A DNA stretch of 64,000 bases from Hyphomicrobium sp. CS1GBMeth3 (GCF_900117455.1 NZ_FPHO01000002.1:1116001-1180000), one strand, 5' to 3'; shown: positions 15,083-24,558, counted from the first letter of the stretch. Notes: a model not told the origin generated them from the sequence alone. Translations and numbers: made by a program.

Positions 15083-16906
15083 TTAGGGCAGTGCGTAGAC
15101 CGTGAAGGTGCCACCGAGGTCGGTGTAAGCCTTCAGGCCAGCGTAGTTGCCCACGGCGCCGAGGCCGTCGGTCGGCTTATCGAGACCAGCGGCGAGACCG
15201 ATGCCGGCCCAGCCACCAACACCCGAGAAGATGCCGATGTACTGCTTACCGCCGACCGCGTAGGTCATAGCGTTGCCGATCGAGCCCGAAGGCAGGCGAT
15301 GCTTGAAGAGCTCAGCACCGTCCTTCGCGTCGCGGCACTTGAAGTAGCCTTCAAGAGTGCCGTGGCAAGCGAGACCGCCAGCCGTGGTCAGGACGCCCGA
15401 CCAAACCGAGAAGGGCTCGTCATGCTGGTGAACGATCTTACCAGCAACGCCGTCCCAAATCGTGAAGTGGCCAGAGTTCGTCTTGCCCTCAGGCGGGAAC
15501 ATCGACAGCGTCGCGCCAACGTACGGCTGACCCGGCGTGTACGAAACCTTGAACGGCTCGTAGTCCATGCAGACGTTGTTGACCGGCACATAGAACAGGT
15601 TGGTCTGCGGCGAGTAAGCTGCAGGCTGCTGATCCTTGAAGCCGAGAGCGGCGGGGCAGACGTTCTTCGTGTTGACGTCCGGACCGTTGAGGAAGGTGGA
15701 CTTCTCAGCCACGACGGTCGGACGACCGTAGTTGGGCTTCGACTTGTCCATCTCGACGCCGGTCGACCAGTTCAGATCCTCGTCGTAGGGCTGCGCGACG
15801 AGCAGCTCGCCGTTCAGACGATCGAGCGTATAGCCGAAGCCGTTACGATCGAAGTGCGTCAGAACCTTGCGCTCCTGGCCGTCGAAGGTCTGCGTCGTGA
15901 GGATCGACTCGTTGACGCCGTCATAGTCCCACTCATCGAACGGGGTCATCTGATAGGCCCACGTAGCGATGCCGGTGTCGGGGTTACGAGCGAACAGGGT
16001 CATCGACCACTTCTGGTCGATCTGCTTGCCGTCCGGTCCAGCGCGCTGAGCCGGGTTCCAGGTCGAGGGGTTGCCCGTGCCGTAGTAGAGGAGGTCGGCT
16101 TCCGGATCGTAAGAGGCATAGCCCCAGGTCGAACCGCCACCGATCTTCCACTGGTCACCGGTCCAGGTCTTAAGCGAGGAGTCCTTGCCGACCGGCTTGC
16201 CGAGCGACAGGGTCTTCTCAGGATCGACGAGGATGTCGGCATCCGGACCCATGGAGTAGGCGCGCCAAGCGCGCTTGCCATCGGCCAGGTTGTAAGCCGT
16301 CACGTGGCAGCGGACGCCGAACTCGGCGCCGGAGGTGCCCATGATGACCTTGTCTTTGATGATGATGACGAAGCCCGTGTGGGTCTCACCCTTCTTGGGA
16401 TCGCCGTTGACGGCTTTCCACTTCTCCTTGCCAGTCGCGGCGTCCAGAGCGACGAGCGTGGTGTCGGCCTGGCCGAGGACCAGCGTATCACCAGCGATCT
16501 GCACGCCACGGTTGACCGTGTCGCAGCACATGACCGGGATAACGGAGGGGTCCTGCTTCGGAGAGTACTTCCAAAGGATCTTCGGGCCCGACGGGTCCGA
16601 GATGTCGAGGGCGAACACGTTGTTTGGGAACGCGGAGTTCAAGTACATCCGGTCGCCAACAACGATGGGCGAGCCCTCGTGACCGCGAAGAACGCCGGTC
16701 GAGAACTGCCAAGCAACCTTGAGGTCCTTGACGTTCGAGGTGTTGACTTGGTCGAGTTCCGAGTAACGCCAGCCAGAGTACTGACCCTGCTGCATTGCCC
16801 AGTTGTTCGGATCTGACGTCGCCTTCATGACGTCCTCGTTCGCCAAAACCGGCGAACTCAGAGCGGCAGTAGCGAGCAGCCCGCATGCGAGTGCACTTCT
16901 GCGCAT
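15083..16906 (-). CDS. xoxF: XoxF, lanthanide-dependent PQQ methanol dehydrogenase
   Basis: 607 residues, full length for the PQQ methanol dehydrogenase family, with signal peptide ending near PVLAN and an eight-bladed propeller. The adjacent Cys127-Cys128 (VMCCDT) form the ring-disulfide over PQQ. Glu195 and Asn279 are the metal ligands. The motif PFDEWDYDG places the catalytic Asp327 and the extra Asp329 (numbers for the precursor) that defines lanthanide-binding XoxF; calcium MxaF has Ala there. The ATG at 16906 follows a strong AAGGAGGAAG site. The enzyme oxidises methanol in the periplasm to formaldehyde or formate. No mxaF or small subunit mxaI is present in this window. Confidence 0.97.
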   Translation of the reverse strand: MRRSALACGLLATAALSSPVLANEDVMKATSDPNNWAMQQGQYSGWRYSELDQVNTSNVKDLKVAWQFSTGVLRGHEGSPIVVGDRMYLNSAFPNNVFALDISDPSGPKILWKYSPKQDPSVIPVMCCDTVNRGVQIAGDTLVLGQADTTLVALDAATGKEKWKAVNGDPKKGETHTGFVIIIKDKVIMGTSGAEFGVRCHVTAYNLADGKRAWRAYSMGPDADILVDPEKTLSLGKPVGKDSSLKTWTGDQWKIGGGSTWGYASYDPEADLLYYGTGNPSTWNPAQRAGPDGKQIDQKWSMTLFARNPDTGIATWAYQMTPFDEWDYDGVNESILTTQTFDGQERKVLTHFDRNGFGYTLDRLNGELLVAQPYDEDLNWSTGVEMDKSKPNYGRPTVVAEKSTFLNGPDVNTKNVCPAALGFKDQQPAAYSPQTNLFYVPVNNVCMDYEPFKVSYTPGQPYVGATLSMFPPEGKTNSGHFTIWDGVAGKIVHQHDEPFSVWSGVLTTAGGLACHGTLEGYFKCRDAKDGAELFKHRLPSGSIGNAMTYAVGGKQYIGIFSGVGGWAGIGLAAGLDKPTDGLGAVGNYAGLKAYTDLGGTFTVYALP

Positions 16907-17648
16907 CGCGCTTCCTCCTTAAAGTTCTTGCCACGCTTGCAAGCGGCAGCGAACGACAGCGTGTCACAGCCCTAATACGGTTTGTCGGGATTTTTCCCTT
17001 GTTTTCCGCTGACTTACGATTGGGAACCTCTTGCACTGAGAGTATCCCTGAAGCCATCGCTACCGTGGCTCCCTTTTAGACACTTTCTCGTGAGGTCTGC
17101 AAGACAATCCGTGAGACCATTTTTCTTATCTCACCGATAGGACAAGCATTCTGACCCTTTTTTAGGGCCATTCTATCGATGTTTTTTGCGTCGCAATGCA
17201 AATTGCTGCGCCGCACGCCTAGATTTTTTCCCTGGCAAGATGTGATGCAGTCCCCTTGTGTTTCTCTTCGTTTTGTGAATAATTTTTGCCCCAAAAATTT
17301 TATCATTTTGGCAGAGTTCCCTCCCTAGCCGCTTGAATCTCTGGTTATTTTTCCCGTATTCAACGAGACTAATGCCCGCGACGCTTAATATCGCGCTTTG
17401 ATGTTTCCGGCGTTCGCGTGCGGGCGAAGATTGCCACGTCCTCAAGGCCTTGCATGGGCCTCGGTACCTTGGCGGAAGTCTATCGTCGCAAACGCCTAAA
17501 TCCGGCACATTCGGCAACGCGGGGCGGGAAACAATGCCTGATTGGGCGTCGCGGCGTATATAATATGTGCTTCGGACCCGTCGATGGCTTTGCCGGCACT
17601 CCTCGACGAGGCACACAAAAACAGCCGGAAAGAAAAAGGAGACGCTCG
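16907..17648. promoter_or_regulatory. 742-base xoxF / SoxYZ-like intergenic region, AT-rich
   Basis: No convincing gene lies here. The core from about 17060 to 17360 is visibly richer in A and T than its surroundings, with runs such as ATTTTTCTT, GACCCTTTTTTAGGG and TTTTGCCCCAAAAATTTT. A small inverted element GCAAT-GCAA-ATTGC is at 17193-17206. It must hold the xoxF promoter and that of the divergent SoxYZ-like gene and probably a long xoxF 5' leader. Exact promoter boxes cannot be fixed by eye. Confidence 0.6.
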
Positions 17649-18482
17649 ATGCGTTCCGTCTGGCGGAGGCTCGGCAATTCGCTGCGCCCCATTGGTTTCA
17701 CTGGTCTTGCACTCGGTGGCCTGCTGGTCCTTGGCTTGGCTGGCCCGCTGACTGCAGCCGAAGACGATGTCTGGCCAGCCCTGGAGCAGGATCTTTTCGG
17801 CGGGCGAACGGTGACCGAGGACGCGTCGGCCGTGGCTCTCGAGGCCCCCTATCGCGCCGAGGACGCGGCTCTCGTTCCGCTGACTATTCGCATCCCTGCT
17901 GCCACGGCGAAATCGGCCAAGAAGCTCGCGCTCGTCATCGACAAGAACCCGGCACCCCTGGCGGCCGAGTTCCTGTTCGGTCCGGCGGCCGGCGACGGGG
18001 AGCGCGTGATCGAAATGCGCGTGCGCGTCGACATGTACTCGAACATTCGCGCCATCGTGGAAACGAATGACGGCAAGCTGCTGATGGCGACGCGTTTCGT
18101 GAAAGCCGCCGGCGGCTGCTCTGCGCCAGCGCTCAAAGATACCGATGCGGCGCTTGCCGAAGCCGGCCGGATGCAGATCAAGCATCTTCCCGCGACGGCG
18201 GATGCGCGTCGCGAGGGACAGATCAAAATCCGCCATCCGCAGTATTCCGGCCTGCAGCTCAACCAGGCGACGGGCTTTTACATCCCCGCCAAGTTCCTTC
18301 GCGTCATCGACGTTTCGCGCGGCGGTGAGCGCATCTTCCGCGTCGAGGGCGGCATTTCGCTGTCGGAGGATCCGTACATCCGCTTCACGTACGCCGGAGG
18401 CGGCGACGAGACGCTTGAGGTCACGGCCGAGGATACGGACGGCAAAGTCTTCAAAGGTCACGCCAGCCCGAAAGGCGCGTAA
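17649..18482 (+). CDS. quinoprotein-dehydrogenase-associated SoxYZ-like carrier
   Basis: 277 residues from the ATG at 17649, with AAAGGAG nine bases before it; the longer upstream frame has no ribosome site. A signal peptide reaches about LTAAED. Residues 45-170 resemble SoxY and include the GGC motif (Cys157, VKAAGGCSAP) that in SoxY carries sulfur on a swinging arm; residues 180-277 resemble the Ig-fold SoxZ (IKIRHPQYSGLQ and EDPYIRFTYAG). This fused SoxYZ family is found beside quinoprotein dehydrogenases. It diverges from xoxF. No soxABX genes are nearby, so the carried group is unknown. Confidence 0.88.
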   Translation: MRSVWRRLGNSLRPIGFTGLALGGLLVLGLAGPLTAAEDDVWPALEQDLFGGRTVTEDASAVALEAPYRAEDAALVPLTIRIPAATAKSAKKLALVIDKNPAPLAAEFLFGPAAGDGERVIEMRVRVDMYSNIRAIVETNDGKLLMATRFVKAAGGCSAPALKDTDAALAEAGRMQIKHLPATADARREGQIKIRHPQYSGLQLNQATGFYIPAKFLRVIDVSRGGERIFRVEGGISLSEDPYIRFTYAGGGDETLEVTAEDTDGKVFKGHASPKGA

Positions 18483-18511
18483 AGCCGCGCTGGCGCAATT
18501 CCGGCTCAAGG

Positions 18512-18542
18512 AAAAGGGCGCTTCGTGAGAGGCGCCCTTTTA
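18512..18542 (+). terminator. rho-independent terminator, possibly bidirectional
   Basis: AAAAGGGCGC (18512-18521) pairs with GCGCCCTTTT (18532-18541) across 10 bases and is followed by AT. It closes the SoxYZ-like gene and, read backward, the convergent small exported gene. Confidence 0.82.
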
Positions 18543-18578
18543 TATTTCAGCAATGTCCGCAGCGGGCGGGTGTCGCGA

Positions 18579-18959
18579 TCAGAAGCAGCGAACCTCGCCT
18601 TCGACCTGCGCGCGCTTCAGGTTTTTCACCTTCTCGAGCATCGGCGGCGCGTACATATAGGCGACGCTCTCACCGCCACGCTGGCGTACCGCCATGATGG
18701 TCTCGGCTTCCTCATATTCCTTGTACGGCAGCACTGACGCGATCACGTCGATCGAGCAGGCGCACTTATCGAGCACGTCGCGCGTCTGCCCGTTGACCAT
18801 CATGCAGCCGTAGATGTAATCGCCGCGCACATTGGTCGGATAGTCGTTGATGAGCTGCGGTTGCGTCTTGGTGTCGGGGCATTCCTCGCCGAACGCCGCA
18901 GCACCGGCCACCGCTACCGCCAACCCTGCAAGCGCGAGCAGCTTTGTCAGCTTGTTCAT
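18579..18959 (-). CDS. small exported cysteine-containing protein, unknown function
   Basis: 126 residues; MNKLTKLLALAGLAVAVAGA is a signal peptide. The mature part has five cysteines (27, 52, 66, 68 and 125), including a CAC doublet in DKCACSIDVI and a terminal VRCF, suggesting two disulfides or a metal site. It overlaps the upstream exported gene as ATGA. No characterised family is recognised, though such short proteins are recurrent in PQQ methanol oxidation clusters. Its co-expression with the neighbouring 227-residue protein suggests they act together in the periplasm. Confidence 0.72.
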   Translation of the reverse strand: MNKLTKLLALAGLAVAVAGAAAFGEECPDTKTQPQLINDYPTNVRGDYIYGCMMVNGQTRDVLDKCACSIDVIASVLPYKEYEEAETIMAVRQRGGESVAYMYAPPMLEKVKNLKRAQVEGEVRCF

Positions 18960-19639
18960 TGCGATTTCTCTCCTGCCAGTCCAACGACCTTGATCTCTTC
19001 CTTGAGCTCAGGTCCGGCGGCCTGAGTGCTCACGAAGTTCGACTGGAGGTGAACGAAATAACCCGGCACCTGGTTGCTTACGACAATGGTGAAGGTCGAT
19101 TTGTGAAAGCCCTGCATCTTCGACGCGCTCACGTCCTCGGCGAAGGGCGCGATGGTGACCTTGTAGGCGTCGACGGATTGTCCGTTGTAATCGGCCTTTA
19201 CCTCCTCGGCTGTGGCACTGCCCAAAGCCTCGCGGATCTTGTGCTTGAGGTACATCTGGCTTCCGCCCGCCAGCGAGTTAAAGGTGCCGACTGTGCGGTC
19301 GAGATACCAGATAAAGAGCGGATTAATTGTGAGGTCGGGCCAGTTCTGCGGATCGCGCGCCTGATCGCCCGTGAATACCTTGAAGACCACGTCCCGCTCA
19401 CCTTTGCCGCCAACATTGGCGACGCCGAGGCGGATGTCGTCCGCGTAGTTCTTGCCAACGAGACGCTCGTCAGACCCCGTCTTCTCGAAACGGTAGGTGA
19501 CTTCCTCACCCTTGCTGATGAGATCGAGCTGGCGGCTCTCGAAGAGAATTGGCGCCGCCTTGTGCTCGCTTGCGGCGCTTGCTGCAGCCGGCAACAACAC
19601 CAAGCCCAGCGCGACGGACGCGCGAATGAACCTCAACAT
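18956..19639 (-). CDS. exported 227-residue protein, unknown function
   Basis: Starts at the ATG at 19639 with a strong TAGGAGG ten bases upstream; the longer frame to 19744 is unsupported. Signal peptide MLRFIRASVALGLVLLPAAA. The mature protein is rich in beta strands (DLISKGEEVTYRFEKTG, NQVPGYFVHLQSNFVST) with no cysteine; a lipid- or ligand-binding barrel is plausible. It overlaps the next gene by 4 bases. Located between xoxF partners and the YVTN propeller, it is likely an accessory of the methanol oxidation locus. I do not recognise a named family. Confidence 0.75.
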   Translation of the reverse strand: MLRFIRASVALGLVLLPAAASAASEHKAAPILFESRQLDLISKGEEVTYRFEKTGSDERLVGKNYADDIRLGVANVGGKGERDVVFKVFTGDQARDPQNWPDLTINPLFIWYLDRTVGTFNSLAGGSQMYLKHKIREALGSATAEEVKADYNGQSVDAYKVTIAPFAEDVSASKMQGFHKSTFTIVVSNQVPGYFVHLQSNFVSTQAAGPELKEEIKVVGLAGEKSQ

Positions 19640-19812
19640 AGTTCGTTTTCCTCCTACGGGGCGCCATTCTAGCAGCCTTCTCGGGAAGTCTTCTAACCTC
19701 GGACCCCGCCGCCGGGCAATCTCCCGAACATGAATTCTCGGCAAGGACCGGCGCGGACAGGCAAAAAAAGGGAGAGATTCCGGGCGTATGCTGCCGTTTG
19801 GGTCGGGTGGCG

Positions 19813-20784
19813 TTAGCGCAGGAAGCGGCCGAAGGCCCGGGGGCCGTCGCCGACATCGATGCGGGCCGTGACCTCAAGAGTTGCCGTATCAATTCGCTCG
19901 AGCGTGTTGGCTTCCCAGCAGGCCACGTAGACAGCACGGCCGGTGGGATCGGCCTCGATGCCCTCGGGGTACTCGCCGACGTCGATCGTCTTCACGACCG
20001 CAAGCGTCTCGAGGTCGAAGACGGTCACTGTGGCTGCATACTGGTCGGTGACGAAGCCGCGTCCGCCCGCCAGAGCCACCGCATAGGGGCGCCGGCCGAC
20101 CTTTACCGTCCCCACGACCTTGCCCGCTGCAATATCGATCACGCTCACGTCGTCGCTCGCGACGTTGGCCGTGTAAGCGCGCCGCCCCTGGTCATCGACG
20201 GTGACCCCGAACGGGCGCTGGCCGACGGCGATGGAGGACATGCGTTGCAGCGTGGCGGCGTCGATCAGCGAGACCTCGTTGCTGTCACGGTCGGCTGTGA
20301 GGATCGACGCTCCGTCCGCCGTGACGGCAACGCCGGACGGCGACTGACCGACGTCGACGCTGGCAATTACCTTGCCGGTGCGGGGATCCACGGCGAACAG
20401 CTTGTGGGCGTACCAGTCGGCCACGAACACGCGGCCGTCCGAGGGGTGCGCGGCGATGCCGAGCGGCCCCTCCCCGACCTTAAAGCGGGAGACGACTTTC
20501 CGCTGGCCGGCATCGACCACGACCAGCTCCTTGCTCTCCGGCGAGGTCAGATAGGCGAAGCCGCCGTCCGGGGCCATGGCAACGCCGGCCGGCTTGCCGC
20601 CAACCTTGATCTCCTCGACAGCCGCTCCGGTCGCGAGATCGACAACCGAGAGTGTGTCCCCGGTCTGGTTGGTGACGAAGGCCTCGCGAATCGCTTGCGT
20701 TTCAGCCACAGCGCTCGCGAACGCTCCCGCCCATAGCCCGACTGCCAACATAAGAGATGCCAAGTACGGCGACGCTCGCCGCAC
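19813..20784 (-). CDS. YVTN-family beta-propeller protein, second copy
   Basis: About 323 residues. The GTG at 20784 is preferred: AGGA lies eight bases before it and it yields a clean signal peptide (RRASPYLASLMLAVGLWAG). The ATG at 20823, overlapping the SRPBCC stop, would add an odd 13-residue extension. Seven propeller repeats of the form AYTANVASDDVSVIDIAAGK and VYVACWEANTLERIDTATLE follow at about 42-residue spacing. No CxxCH is present. The protein likely serves as a periplasmic scaffold or metal/PQQ-complex binder beside XoxF; it is distinct from the propeller at 8670-9653. Confidence 0.85.
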   Translation of the reverse strand: MRRASPYLASLMLAVGLWAGAFASAVAETQAIREAFVTNQTGDTLSVVDLATGAAVEEIKVGGKPAGVAMAPDGGFAYLTSPESKELVVVDAGQRKVVSRFKVGEGPLGIAAHPSDGRVFVADWYAHKLFAVDPRTGKVIASVDVGQSPSGVAVTADGASILTADRDSNEVSLIDAATLQRMSSIAVGQRPFGVTVDDQGRRAYTANVASDDVSVIDIAAGKVVGTVKVGRRPYAVALAGGRGFVTDQYAATVTVFDLETLAVVKTIDVGEYPEGIEADPTGRAVYVACWEANTLERIDTATLEVTARIDVGDGPRAFGRFLR

Positions 20785-20822
20785 TTGGCATTCCTGCACT
20801 GTCCAGCGCAGGCTCAGCGGCA

Positions 20823-21350
20823 TCAGCCGCCTTCCAGCTTCTTTTTGAGGGCGGCGAGGCCGGTCTGGAACACATCGGTGATGGCTTTCACGGCGGCCTC
20901 ATCCGAGAGCTCTGGCGGGGGGTCGTTGTTCACGAAGCCGCGGTAGAAGGCGCTGCGCCACTCCACCTTGGACTTGTCCCCGTCAGGCGTAACCGTGATG
21001 TGGGCGGAGTAGTTGGTCACCGGGACCACCTTCACATCCACCTCGGTGATCTCATAAGCGAGGCTCTTCTTGGCTGCGTCGTACTTGCTGAGCTTCTCGA
21101 AGATCTGTCCGCCGCTCGCGACCGTAAGAGTGCGAGTGGCTCCAACGTCGTTGCCGCCGGTGCCCTCGGTCTTAACGAAAGCTGGATGCCAGCTCATGTC
21201 CTGGAAATTGCCGACGACCTCCCACACTTTGTCGGCGGGAGCGTTGATCTCGACCGTCTCCGACACCTTCTGGCGAGTCGGGCCGTGCGCGTCGGCGGCG
21301 GCCGGCATCAAAGCCACCAGCGCCAGCAGTGAAGCAAACCATCTAACCAT
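20823..21350 (-). CDS. MxaD-like periplasmic SRPBCC protein
   Basis: 175 residues with signal peptide MVRWFASLLALVALMPAAADA. The mature domain VSETVEINAPADKVWEVVG begins the START/SRPBCC (polyketide-cyclase-like) fold, with the typical SWHPAFVKTEG loop and C-terminal helix TDVFQTGLAALKKKL. MxaD of Methylorubrum is this kind of protein and stimulates methanol dehydrogenase interaction with its cytochrome. It stands first in a minus-strand run with the propeller gene. Function here by analogy; exact ligand unknown. Confidence 0.85.
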   Translation of the reverse strand: MVRWFASLLALVALMPAAADAHGPTRQKVSETVEINAPADKVWEVVGNFQDMSWHPAFVKTEGTGGNDVGATRTLTVASGGQIFEKLSKYDAAKKSLAYEITEVDVKVVPVTNYSAHITVTPDGDKSKVEWRSAFYRGFVNNDPPPELSDEAAVKAITDVFQTGLAALKKKLEGG

Positions 21351-21542
21351 CAGCAGTCCTCCAGGGATTCCTTGGCTTTACGTGCCGCATTTTGCAGCTG
21401 GCGCGGGACAATAGGGAAGGTTGGCAACACACGCAATCGATGCGCCTATTCGCCACCCTGCGGCGCACCATCTTCGGCTGTTGTTTTGCCGGCCCGTCCA
21501 TGCTTTTGTTCCGCGCCAAATCAAATTACGAGACCCCCCACT

Positions 21543-22838
21543 ATGCCGAATTGGACCTCAAGCCCGGGCACGCCGCCCAAGTCCAACGCGATCACCGACG
21601 TCGCCTGCCCGTTCTGCGGTCTCGTTTGTGACGATCTCGAGCTCGCCAAAGACGAGACCGGGCTGCGCGTCACCAAGAACGGCTGCGACAAAGCCGTGGC
21701 CGGCTTCGAGCGCAAGGTCGACGGGGCGAAGCCTCAGGTCGATGGCCACGACGTAGATCTCGCCACCGCCATCCAGGCGGCAACCGATCTCATCCGACAA
21801 TCGTCTCTGCCGCTTTACGGCGGTCTCGGCACCGATGTCGACGGCATCCGCGCCGTGCTGGCGCTGGCCGACAAGAGCGGCGGCGTCGTGGACCACGCAC
21901 TCTCCGAAGCCCAATACCGTAACTTCCGGGTGCTGCAGACGCGCGGCTGGATCACCACCACGCTGACGGAAGCCCGCAACCGGGCAGACATTTTCATTAT
22001 CCTCGCCTCCGACGTCCATAAGCTGCACCCGCGCTTCTTCGAGCGCATCGTGAACGTCGAGCAGTCACTGTTCTCTGACACGCCGGCCAAGCGCACCATC
22101 GTCTTCGTCGGAAAGGGGCTCGACCAGTCCGGCGCAAAGGGGCCGCGCATCGGCGAGGTGATCACACTTCCCTGTGAACTCGACCGCATCGGTGAGGTCG
22201 CCGCCGCGCTCGCCGCTGAGATTCGCGGTGCGCCACTGGCGGTCGAGACGGTCGCGGGTGTGCCGCTCGCGGATGTGAAGGCGTTGGCCGAGCGCTGCCA
22301 GAAGGCCGCCTATCCCGTGTTCGTCTGGGCCCCGCCCAGTCTCGACTTCCCGAACGCGGACCTCATCGTCAGCACGATTTCCGATCTCGTGAAGGACCTC
22401 AATGTCAAAGGCCGCGCTGCAGGTCTGTCGCTCGGCGGCAACGAGGGCGGCATCTCGGCCGGAGCAGTCGGATCGTGGCAGAGCGGTTTTCCGCTGCGGG
22501 TCTCGTTTGCGAGCGGGAAGCCGGACTACGATTTCCTGCGCTACGCCATTCCACGCATGCTGGGTGCGGGCGAGGGCGACCTTTTAGTCTGGCTGGCCTC
22601 GTTCTCGCCGGATCTCGGCCCGCCGGCCACCAAGCTGCCGACAATCGTGCTGGGCACCCCCGGCCTCAAGCTTGCGGGAACGCCCAAGGTGTTCATTCCG
22701 ATCGGAACGCCGGGCGCGGATCACGCTGGGCGCATCATCCGCGTCGACAACGTTGTTTCGCTGCCCTTGCGCAACTTAGGACGATCGGACCTACCGAAGG
22801 CCGCCGACATCCTGGGCGCCATCGAGCTCGCGCTCTAG
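21543..22838 (+). CDS. fhcB: FhcB, formyltransferase/hydrolase complex subunit B
   Basis: 431 residues from the ATG at 21543 (MPNWTSSPG), 57 codons inside the longest frame. The motif CPFCGLVCDD (Cys22, Cys25, Cys29) is the N-terminal Fe-S-like site of formylmethanofuran dehydrogenase subunit B. In methylotrophic bacteria FhcB is part of the Fhc complex that transfers a formyl group from tetrahydromethanopterin to methylofuran and hydrolyses it to formate without the redox chemistry of the archaeal enzyme. It is the first gene of fhcBADC, with 29 bases to fhcA. Confidence 0.95.
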   Translation: MPNWTSSPGTPPKSNAITDVACPFCGLVCDDLELAKDETGLRVTKNGCDKAVAGFERKVDGAKPQVDGHDVDLATAIQAATDLIRQSSLPLYGGLGTDVDGIRAVLALADKSGGVVDHALSEAQYRNFRVLQTRGWITTTLTEARNRADIFIILASDVHKLHPRFFERIVNVEQSLFSDTPAKRTIVFVGKGLDQSGAKGPRIGEVITLPCELDRIGEVAAALAAEIRGAPLAVETVAGVPLADVKALAERCQKAAYPVFVWAPPSLDFPNADLIVSTISDLVKDLNVKGRAAGLSLGGNEGGISAGAVGSWQSGFPLRVSFASGKPDYDFLRYAIPRMLGAGEGDLLVWLASFSPDLGPPATKLPTIVLGTPGLKLAGTPKVFIPIGTPGADHAGRIIRVDNVVSLPLRNLGRSDLPKAADILGAIELAL

Positions 22839-22867
22839 TTTCGTTCCCGCCTCGAGGACCAAAGAGA

Positions 22868-24556
22868 ATGCTGATCAAGTTCACCGGCGGAACCGTCTAT
22901 GACCCCGCGAATGGGGTCAACGGCGAGGTGCGGGACATCTACGTCAAGGACGGGCGCATCGTCGCCTCGCCGGGGCCCGGAACGCGTATCGATGCCGAGT
23001 ACACGCTCAACGGCCGCGTTGTCATGGCGGGCGCTATCGATCCGCACAGCCACATCGGCGGCGGCAAGGTCACCATCGGCCGCACGATGCTGCCGGAGGA
23101 CCACTATGGTCATGAGGTGGCGCGCACCGATCTTTTGCGCTCGGGCTGCGGCCACGCCGTGCCCTCGACGATGACTGCAGGCTACCGCTACGCCGAGATG
23201 GGATACACGGCCGCCTTCGAGCCGGCGATGCTGCCCGCCAACGCGCGGCAGGCGCACCTCGAGATGGGCGATACGCCCATGATCGACAAGGGCGCGTTCG
23301 TGATGCTCGGCAGCGACGACTTCTTCCTGCGCGCGCTCTCGCAGAAGAAGGACTTCTCCTTCATCAAGGACTACATCGCCTGGACGATGCACGCCTCGCA
23401 GGCGCTGGCGGTCAAGATCGTGAACCCAGGCGGCATCAGCGCCTTCAAGTTCAACCAGCGCCAGCTCGACCTCGACGAGAAGCACGAGTTCTACGGTCTG
23501 ACGCCGCGCGACATCATCCTGACGCTCGCACGCGGGATGAAGGAACTCGGCGTTCCGCACCCGATCCACATCCACGGCTGCAACCTCGGCGTCCCGGGCA
23601 GCATGAACTCCACGCTGGCCACGATCCGCGCCGCGGAAGGCCTGCCGATGCATCTGACGCACATCCAGTTCCACAGCTACGGCACGGAAGGGGATATGAA
23701 GTTCTCCTCCGGCGCGCCGCAGATCGCCGAGCTCTTGAACCAGCACAGCAACGTCTCGATCGACATCGGCCAGATCCTGTTCGGGCAGACGTGCACAGCG
23801 TCCGGCGACAGCATGCGCCAGTACGGCAACACGAAGTCCGCCGACCCGAAGAAGTGGGTTGTGATGGACATCGAGTGCGATGCGGGCTGCGGCGTGGTGC
23901 CGATGAAGTATCGCGACAAGAGCTACGTCAATGCGCTGCAGTGGTGCATCGGCCTCGAGCTGTTCCTGCTCGTCAACGACCCGTGGCGGATCTTCCTGAC
24001 CACCGACCACCCGAACGGCGCGCCGTTCTACTTCTATCCGCACCTGATCCGGCTGCTCATGGACCGCACGTTCCGCAACGAGATGCTTGAGAAGCTGCAT
24101 CCCGCGGCGCAGGCGGCGACGATCCTGAAGTCGCTTGATCGCGAGTACACGCTCTACGACATCGCCATCATGACGCGCGCGGGACCGGCCCGAAGCCTCG
24201 GCTTGCGCGACCGCGGACATCTCGGCGCGGGCGCCATCGCCGACATCACGATCTACGAGGACAATGCCGACCGCGAGGCCATGTTCCAGACGCCGCTGTT
24301 CGTGTTCAAGAGCGGCGAGCTGATCGTGAAGAACGGCCAGGTGGTCAAGGTGGTGGCCGGCGCGACGCACGTGGCGCGGCCCGACTATGACCCCGGCATC
24401 GAGAAGACCTTGCGCGAGTACTTCGAGCAGTACCATACGGTGCGGCTCGACAACTTCCGCGTCTCCGAGCAGGAGATCGTCGACAGCAACTGCGGTCATA
24501 CCGGCGGCGAATGCGGATGCGTGATCGTGCAGCCCTGCGGACCGAGGACCTCCTGA
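22868..24556 (+). CDS. fhcA: FhcA, formyltransferase/hydrolase complex subunit A (amidohydrolase)
   Basis: 562 residues from the ATG at 22868. IDPHSHIGGGKVTIG (His60, His62) is the metal-binding HxH of the amidohydrolase superfamily, and HIHGCNLGVPGSMN and LTHIQFHSYG carry further metal ligands. Subunit A cleaves N-formylmethylofuran to formate and the free cofactor. The C-terminal NCGHTGGECGC region is Cys-rich. The stop is two bases before the fhcD start, so the genes are translationally coupled. This is the last step of C1 oxidation to formate in the tetrahydromethanopterin pathway. Confidence 0.96.
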   Translation: MLIKFTGGTVYDPANGVNGEVRDIYVKDGRIVASPGPGTRIDAEYTLNGRVVMAGAIDPHSHIGGGKVTIGRTMLPEDHYGHEVARTDLLRSGCGHAVPSTMTAGYRYAEMGYTAAFEPAMLPANARQAHLEMGDTPMIDKGAFVMLGSDDFFLRALSQKKDFSFIKDYIAWTMHASQALAVKIVNPGGISAFKFNQRQLDLDEKHEFYGLTPRDIILTLARGMKELGVPHPIHIHGCNLGVPGSMNSTLATIRAAEGLPMHLTHIQFHSYGTEGDMKFSSGAPQIAELLNQHSNVSIDIGQILFGQTCTASGDSMRQYGNTKSADPKKWVVMDIECDAGCGVVPMKYRDKSYVNALQWCIGLELFLLVNDPWRIFLTTDHPNGAPFYFYPHLIRLLMDRTFRNEMLEKLHPAAQAATILKSLDREYTLYDIAIMTRAGPARSLGLRDRGHLGAGAIADITIYEDNADREAMFQTPLFVFKSGELIVKNGQVVKVVAGATHVARPDYDPGIEKTLREYFEQYHTVRLDNFRVSEQEIVDSNCGHTGGECGCVIVQPCGPRTS

Positions 24557-24558
24557 CC

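Noticed and set aside
15071..16816. 581-residue plus-strand frame opposite xoxF
   Set aside because: Exact antisense shadow of xoxF; Arg/Val/Asp-rich with no family match.
17173..17616. 147-residue reverse frame in the xoxF upstream region
   Set aside because: Basic, unstructured, no ribosome site and no family pattern; region is better read as regulatory.
22835..24499. 554-residue reverse frame opposite fhcA
   Set aside because: Antisense of a highly conserved gene; composition (His/Arg/Val/Asp-rich) and lack of start signal show it is a shadow.
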